DNA from: Flavobacterium ammoniigenes
GTDB lineage: Bacteria > Bacteroidota > Bacteroidia > Flavobacteriales > Flavobacteriaceae
NCBI RefSeq assembly: GCF_020886055.1
Contig: NZ_AP025184.1
Location: 930,001-994,000, forward strand
Length of the DNA: 64,000 nucleotides
Direction: 5' to 3'
Shown here piece after piece: positions 61,602 to 64,000 of this stretch (position 1 is its first letter; every line of letters begins with the position of its first letter). The notes beneath the pieces are model-generated. The model saw only the letters and a program-made list of their open reading frames with translations. It had not been told where the DNA came from and searched no databases. The translations under genes and the position numbers were made by a program.

Positions 61602-62774
61602 ATGAACGAAGAAGATTTCGGTTTTGAAACTCAAGCGATACGCGGTCAATTAGAAAGAACACAATACTTGGAGCATTCGGTGCCTTTGTATTTAACCTCT
61701 AGTTTTGTTTTTGAAGATGCAGAAGACATGAGAGCTTCCTTTGCAGACGAAAAAGAACGCAATATCTATAGTCGTTATAGCAATCCCAATACGATTGAAT
61801 TCATCAATAAAGTGTGCCAAATGGAAGGAGCCGAAACCGGTTTTGCTTTTGCATCAGGTATGGCAGCGGTGTATTCTACTTTTGCGGCTTTATTGAAATC
61901 GGGAGACCATATTGTTTCGGCGAGTAGTGTTTTTGGGGCAACCCATTCGTTGTTTGTGAATTATTTTCCCAAATGGAATATCGAAACAACCTATTTTGAT
62001 TTAAATCATCCAGAAACCATTGAGAGTTGTATTCAACCCAATACTAAAATTTTGTTTGCCGAATCGCCAACAAATCCTGCGGTAGATATTATCGATCTGG
62101 AATTATTGGGAAAAATTGCCAAAAAACACAATTTGATTTTAATTATTGACAACTGTTTTGCAACGCCTTATTTGCAACAACCTATCAAATGGGGTGCTGA
62201 TTTAGTGATCCATTCGGCAACTAAATTGATGGACGGTCAAGGACGTGTTTTAGGTGGAATCACAGTGGGTAGCGCCGATTTGATAAAAGATATTTATCTT
62301 TTTTCTAGATTGACTGGGCCAACATTATCACCGTTTAATGCCTGGGTTTTGTCGAAAAGTTTGGAAACATTAGCCGTTCGTTTGGAAAAACATTGCGAGA
62401 ATGCTTTGAAAGTGGCTGAGTTTTTAGAAAACCATCCTCAAGTAAATAAAGTGAAATATCCGTTCTTGAAATCGCATCCGCAATATGCTATTGCGCAAAA
62501 GCAAATGAAATTAGGAGGCAATATTGTAGCTTTCGAAATCAAAGGTGGAATCGAAGCGGGAAGAGCTTTCTTGGATAAAATTAAATTATGTTCGTTGTCA
62601 CCCAATTTAGGAGACACTAGAACAATTGTTACGCATCCGGCATCAACAACACATAGTAAATTATCTGTTGAAGAACGTTTGGCAGTGAGTATTACCGATG
62701 GATTGGTTCGAGTTTCGGTAGGTTTAGAAACTGTTGCCGATGTCATTGCTGATTTGGAACAAGCTTTGTCTTAA
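61602..62774 (+). CDS. metZ: O-succinylhomoserine sulfhydrylase-type enzyme
   Basis: This PLP enzyme joins sulfide to activated homoserine to make homocysteine directly. The start at 61602 (MNEEDFGFETQAIRG) was chosen because the upstream frame overlaps the OsmC gene. The 390-residue product shows SRYSNPN, FASGMAAV, the PLP-binding Lys208 in HSATKLMDGQGRVLGG, and the C-terminal THPASTTHSKL. The DGQGRxLGG segment after the lysine is typical of MetZ rather than MetB. With metX and the fusion gene it completes the path from aspartate to homocysteine. Confidence 0.92.
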   Translation: MNEEDFGFETQAIRGQLERTQYLEHSVPLYLTSSFVFEDAEDMRASFADEKERNIYSRYSNPNTIEFINKVCQMEGAETGFAFASGMAAVYSTFAALLKSGDHIVSASSVFGATHSLFVNYFPKWNIETTYFDLNHPETIESCIQPNTKILFAESPTNPAVDIIDLELLGKIAKKHNLILIIDNCFATPYLQQPIKWGADLVIHSATKLMDGQGRVLGGITVGSADLIKDIYLFSRLTGPTLSPFNAWVLSKSLETLAVRLEKHCENALKVAEFLENHPQVNKVKYPFLKSHPQYAIAQKQMKLGGNIVAFEIKGGIEAGRAFLDKIKLCSLSPNLGDTRTIVTHPASTTHSKLSVEERLAVSITDGLVRVSVGLETVADVIADLEQALS

Positions 62775-62814
62775 AATTTAAGATGTGCGATAGTGGATTT
62801 TCGATTTAGTGTTA

Positions 62815-62822
62815 TAATTTCG
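62815..62822 (+). promoter_or_regulatory. Candidate -7 box for the Rrf2 gene
   Basis: TAATTTCG fits the TAnnTTCG variant in the 95-base gap between metZ and the regulator gene. No -33 TTG is seen, so this is tentative. Confidence 0.4.
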
Positions 62823-62832
62823 CACTTTGCAG

Positions 62833-62856
62833 ATCGTAAATCATGTATCGTAAATC
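62833..62856 (+). repeat. Direct repeat ATCGTAAATC upstream of the Rrf2 gene
   Basis: ATCGTAAATC occurs at 62833-62842 and again at 62847-62856, 14 bases from start to start, between the candidate promoter and the regulator start codon at 62870. The position is suited to an operator for self-regulation. Confidence 0.5.
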
Positions 62857-62869
62857 GAATATATAAATC

Positions 62870-63280
62870 ATGTTATCAAAAAAAACAAAGTACGGAATAA
62901 AAGCATTGACTTTCTTGGCACGCCAAGAGAATCAAACGCCGGTGCAAATTGCAGAAATTGCCAAGAGTGAGCATATTTCGATTAAGTTTTTAGAAAGCAT
63001 TTTATTACTCTTACGTCATTCGGGTTTTTTGGGAGCCAAAAAAGGGAAAGGTGGCGGTTACTATTTGATCAAAGAACCGAAAGATATTAATATGGCGCAT
63101 GTGTACCGTATTTTAGAAGGTCCTATTGCCTTACTTCCTTGTGTAAGTCACAATTTTTATGAAAAATGTGATGATTGTGTGGATGAAGTGAACTGTTCCG
63201 TTCATAAACTAATGACCGAAGTCCGCGATAACACTCTGATGATACTCGAAAACAATACGCTCGCAGACGTTTCTTTTTAA
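62870..63280 (+). CDS. Rrf2-family transcriptional regulator
   Basis: The 136-residue product has an N-terminal winged helix (KTKYGIKALTFLARQ, QIAEIAKSEHISIKFLE, GFLGAKKGKGGGYYL) and four cysteines in the C-terminal half, C91, C100, C103 and C109, close to the C92/C98/C104 cluster of IscR. It may hold a 2Fe-2S or 4Fe-4S cluster or sense cysteine or O-acetylserine as CymR does. It lies in the sulfur gene run, between metZ and the TauE-type gene, so control of sulfur assimilation is likely. The ORF starts with an ATG at 62870 and is of normal length for the family. Confidence 0.9.
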   Translation: MLSKKTKYGIKALTFLARQENQTPVQIAEIAKSEHISIKFLESILLLLRHSGFLGAKKGKGGGYYLIKEPKDINMAHVYRILEGPIALLPCVSHNFYEKCDDCVDEVNCSVHKLMTEVRDNTLMILENNTLADVSF

Positions 63281-63304
63281 ATTCAAACTTTTTAAATTTC
63301 CATT

Positions 63305-63333
63305 TTGTAATTAGTAAAAAAGTACTATTTTTG
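63305..63333 (+). promoter_or_regulatory. Consensus promoter of the TauE/SafE gene
   Basis: TTG at 63305-63307 and TATTTTTG at 63326-63333 are 18 bases apart, an exact fit to the flavobacterial consensus. Transcription would start near 63340, giving a leader of about 62 bases. Confidence 0.78.
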
Positions 63334-63341
63334 CACTTTAA

Positions 63342-63366
63342 TCTACTTTACCGATAGGGTAATAGA
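63342..63366 (+). promoter_or_regulatory. Candidate Rrf2 operator
   Basis: TTACC (63348-63352) and GGTAA (63358-63362) form an inverted repeat around GATAG, with TCTA at 63342-63345 and TAGA at 63363-63366 as an outer pair. It starts within a few bases of the predicted transcription start of the transporter gene, the place for a repressor site. The regulator is encoded just upstream. Confidence 0.55.
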
Positions 63367-63401
63367 TTTTTACATAAGAAAATTAAGAATAAGCTGTAAT
63401 A

Positions 63402-64000
63402 ATGAGTCGAGAAGCTAAAGAAAATAGATTAGAAGCCAATACAAAAGTACCCTTCAAACAACGTTTGTGGGTGATTATTCCAGTTGCTTTGTTAGTGGGT
63501 TTAATTTCAAGTTTAATCTACAACCATCATGCGGAGTTTTCTTGGGAGGGTTTACTAGCAGGTTTCGATCAAGAGTTTTTGGTTTTTTTCTTAATAGGAG
63601 TATTTGCTCAGTTAGTAGACGGCACTTTAGGAATGGGGTATGGGGCTACTTCCACTTCGTTCTTATTGGCCTACGGAATTCCACCAGCAATAAGCAGTAC
63701 GGGAGTTCACGTTGCCGAGATGTTCACAACAGGAGCTTCTGCAATTTCGCACCACCGTTTTGGAAATATCAATAAAAAATTAGTGAAACACTTGTTAATT
63801 CCAGGTGTGTTAGGATCTGCTGTGGGAGCTTATTTGCTTTCGGATGTTATCGACGGAGATGTAATTAAGCCTTTTATTGCGGTTTATATGATTGCACTAG
63901 CGATCATCATTATTAGAAAAGCAGCTCAAAAAAATATCATCAAAAAGAAAACCAAGCGCTTGAGTGTCCTTGCTTCTTTTGGAGGTTTTATGGATGCTGT
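63402..64000 (+). CDS. TauE/SafE-family sulfite or sulfonate exporter, C-terminus missing
   Basis: The frame runs from ATG 63402 to the window edge, 199 codons without a stop. The protein starts MSREAKENRLEANTKVPFKQ and has about five membrane segments so far, with the family signatures FAQLVDGTLGMGYGATSTS and ISSTGVHVAEMFTTGASAISH. TauE/SafE proteins move sulfur-containing anions such as sulfite or sulfoacetate across the inner membrane. It follows the Rrf2 gene but has its own promoter and a candidate operator, so it probably opens a second, separately controlled sulfur transcript that continues outside the window. Confidence 0.9.
   Translation, partial: MSREAKENRLEANTKVPFKQRLWVIIPVALLVGLISSLIYNHHAEFSWEGLLAGFDQEFLVFFLIGVFAQLVDGTLGMGYGATSTSFLLAYGIPPAISSTGVHVAEMFTTGASAISHHRFGNINKKLVKHLLIPGVLGSAVGAYLLSDVIDGDVIKPFIAVYMIALAIIIIRKAAQKNIIKKKTKRLSVLASFGGFMDA

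Noticed and set aside
63467..63775. 102-codon frame inside the TauE/SafE gene
   Set aside because: It is a shadow in another frame of a clearly conserved membrane protein gene.
1..64000. CRISPR arrays, prophage genes, toxin-antitoxin pairs or restriction systems
   Set aside because: No spaced repeat array and no gene of these types was recognised on either strand.

Overview
The window is a dense stretch of core chromosome from a member of the Flavobacteriaceae, most likely a Flavobacterium. This rests on several things seen in the sequence: low GC content; promoters of the Bacteroidota type (a -7 box TAnnTTTG, sometimes with TTG about 18-19 bases upstream) and no obvious Shine-Dalgarno sites; a GLPGLI-family protein paired with an outer-membrane beta-barrel protein; a PorT-type protein next to ubiE (type IX secretion); a mevalonate-pathway HMG-CoA reductase with a GYDIA-type GHMP kinase; and a probable flavo-1 RNA. 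No prophage, integrative element, complete insertion sequence or CRISPR array was seen.

Layout. 1-2.6 kb: a truncated MHS-type transporter, a porin, and an InsA-like zinc-ribbon/HTH protein, all on the minus strand. 2.8-8.0 kb: tRNA-Phe, then coaX, an outer-membrane protein, lptC, a small membrane protein and a PpiD-like foldase. 8.1-10.4 kb: GHMP kinase and HMG-CoA reductase. 10.5-16.4 kb: a dipeptidyl-peptidase-IV-type enzyme, two overlapping POT peptide transporters and a thioredoxin-like protein, which look like a peptide-use module. 16.4-22.4 kb: comEC, lpxB, a small membrane protein and a divergent tail-specific protease. 22.5-29.6 kb: the rod-shape cluster mreB-mreC-mreD-mrdA-rodA followed upstream by purH. 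29.8-43.5 kb: an ABC permease, accD, fbaA, a TamA-like protein, a TrmH-type methyltransferase, porT, ubiE, folA, thyA, an amidohydrolase, a bifunctional nuclease and etfAB. 43.6-55.8 kb: a probable flavo-1 RNA, pdhB, a DUF5686-type protein, an AlkA-like glycosylase, soluble and membrane pyrophosphatases side by side, a deoxynucleoside kinase and a GLPGLI/beta-barrel pair.

55.9-64.0 kb is a sulfur/methionine locus. metK reads leftward from a consensus promoter through a strongly structured leader. A canonical SAM-I riboswitch opens the rightward run metX, aspartokinase/homoserine dehydrogenase, OsmC-like protein, metZ, an Rrf2 regulator with four cysteines and a TauE/SafE transporter that runs off the end. 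The transporter gene has its own promoter, and a near-palindromic site just downstream of it is a good candidate operator for the Rrf2 protein.

The points most worth a second look are the metK leader, the candidate Rrf2 operator, the nine-cysteine tail on the membrane pyrophosphatase, a possible Cys/His zinc site in PBP2, the InsA-like protein without a transposase, AccD without its zinc-ribbon cysteines, and a terminator whose loop carries a promoter element. I did not find a clearly new multi-gene system; most of the window is ordinary housekeeping sequence. Coordinates of start sites were chosen by family alignment and motif position; no database search was possible.
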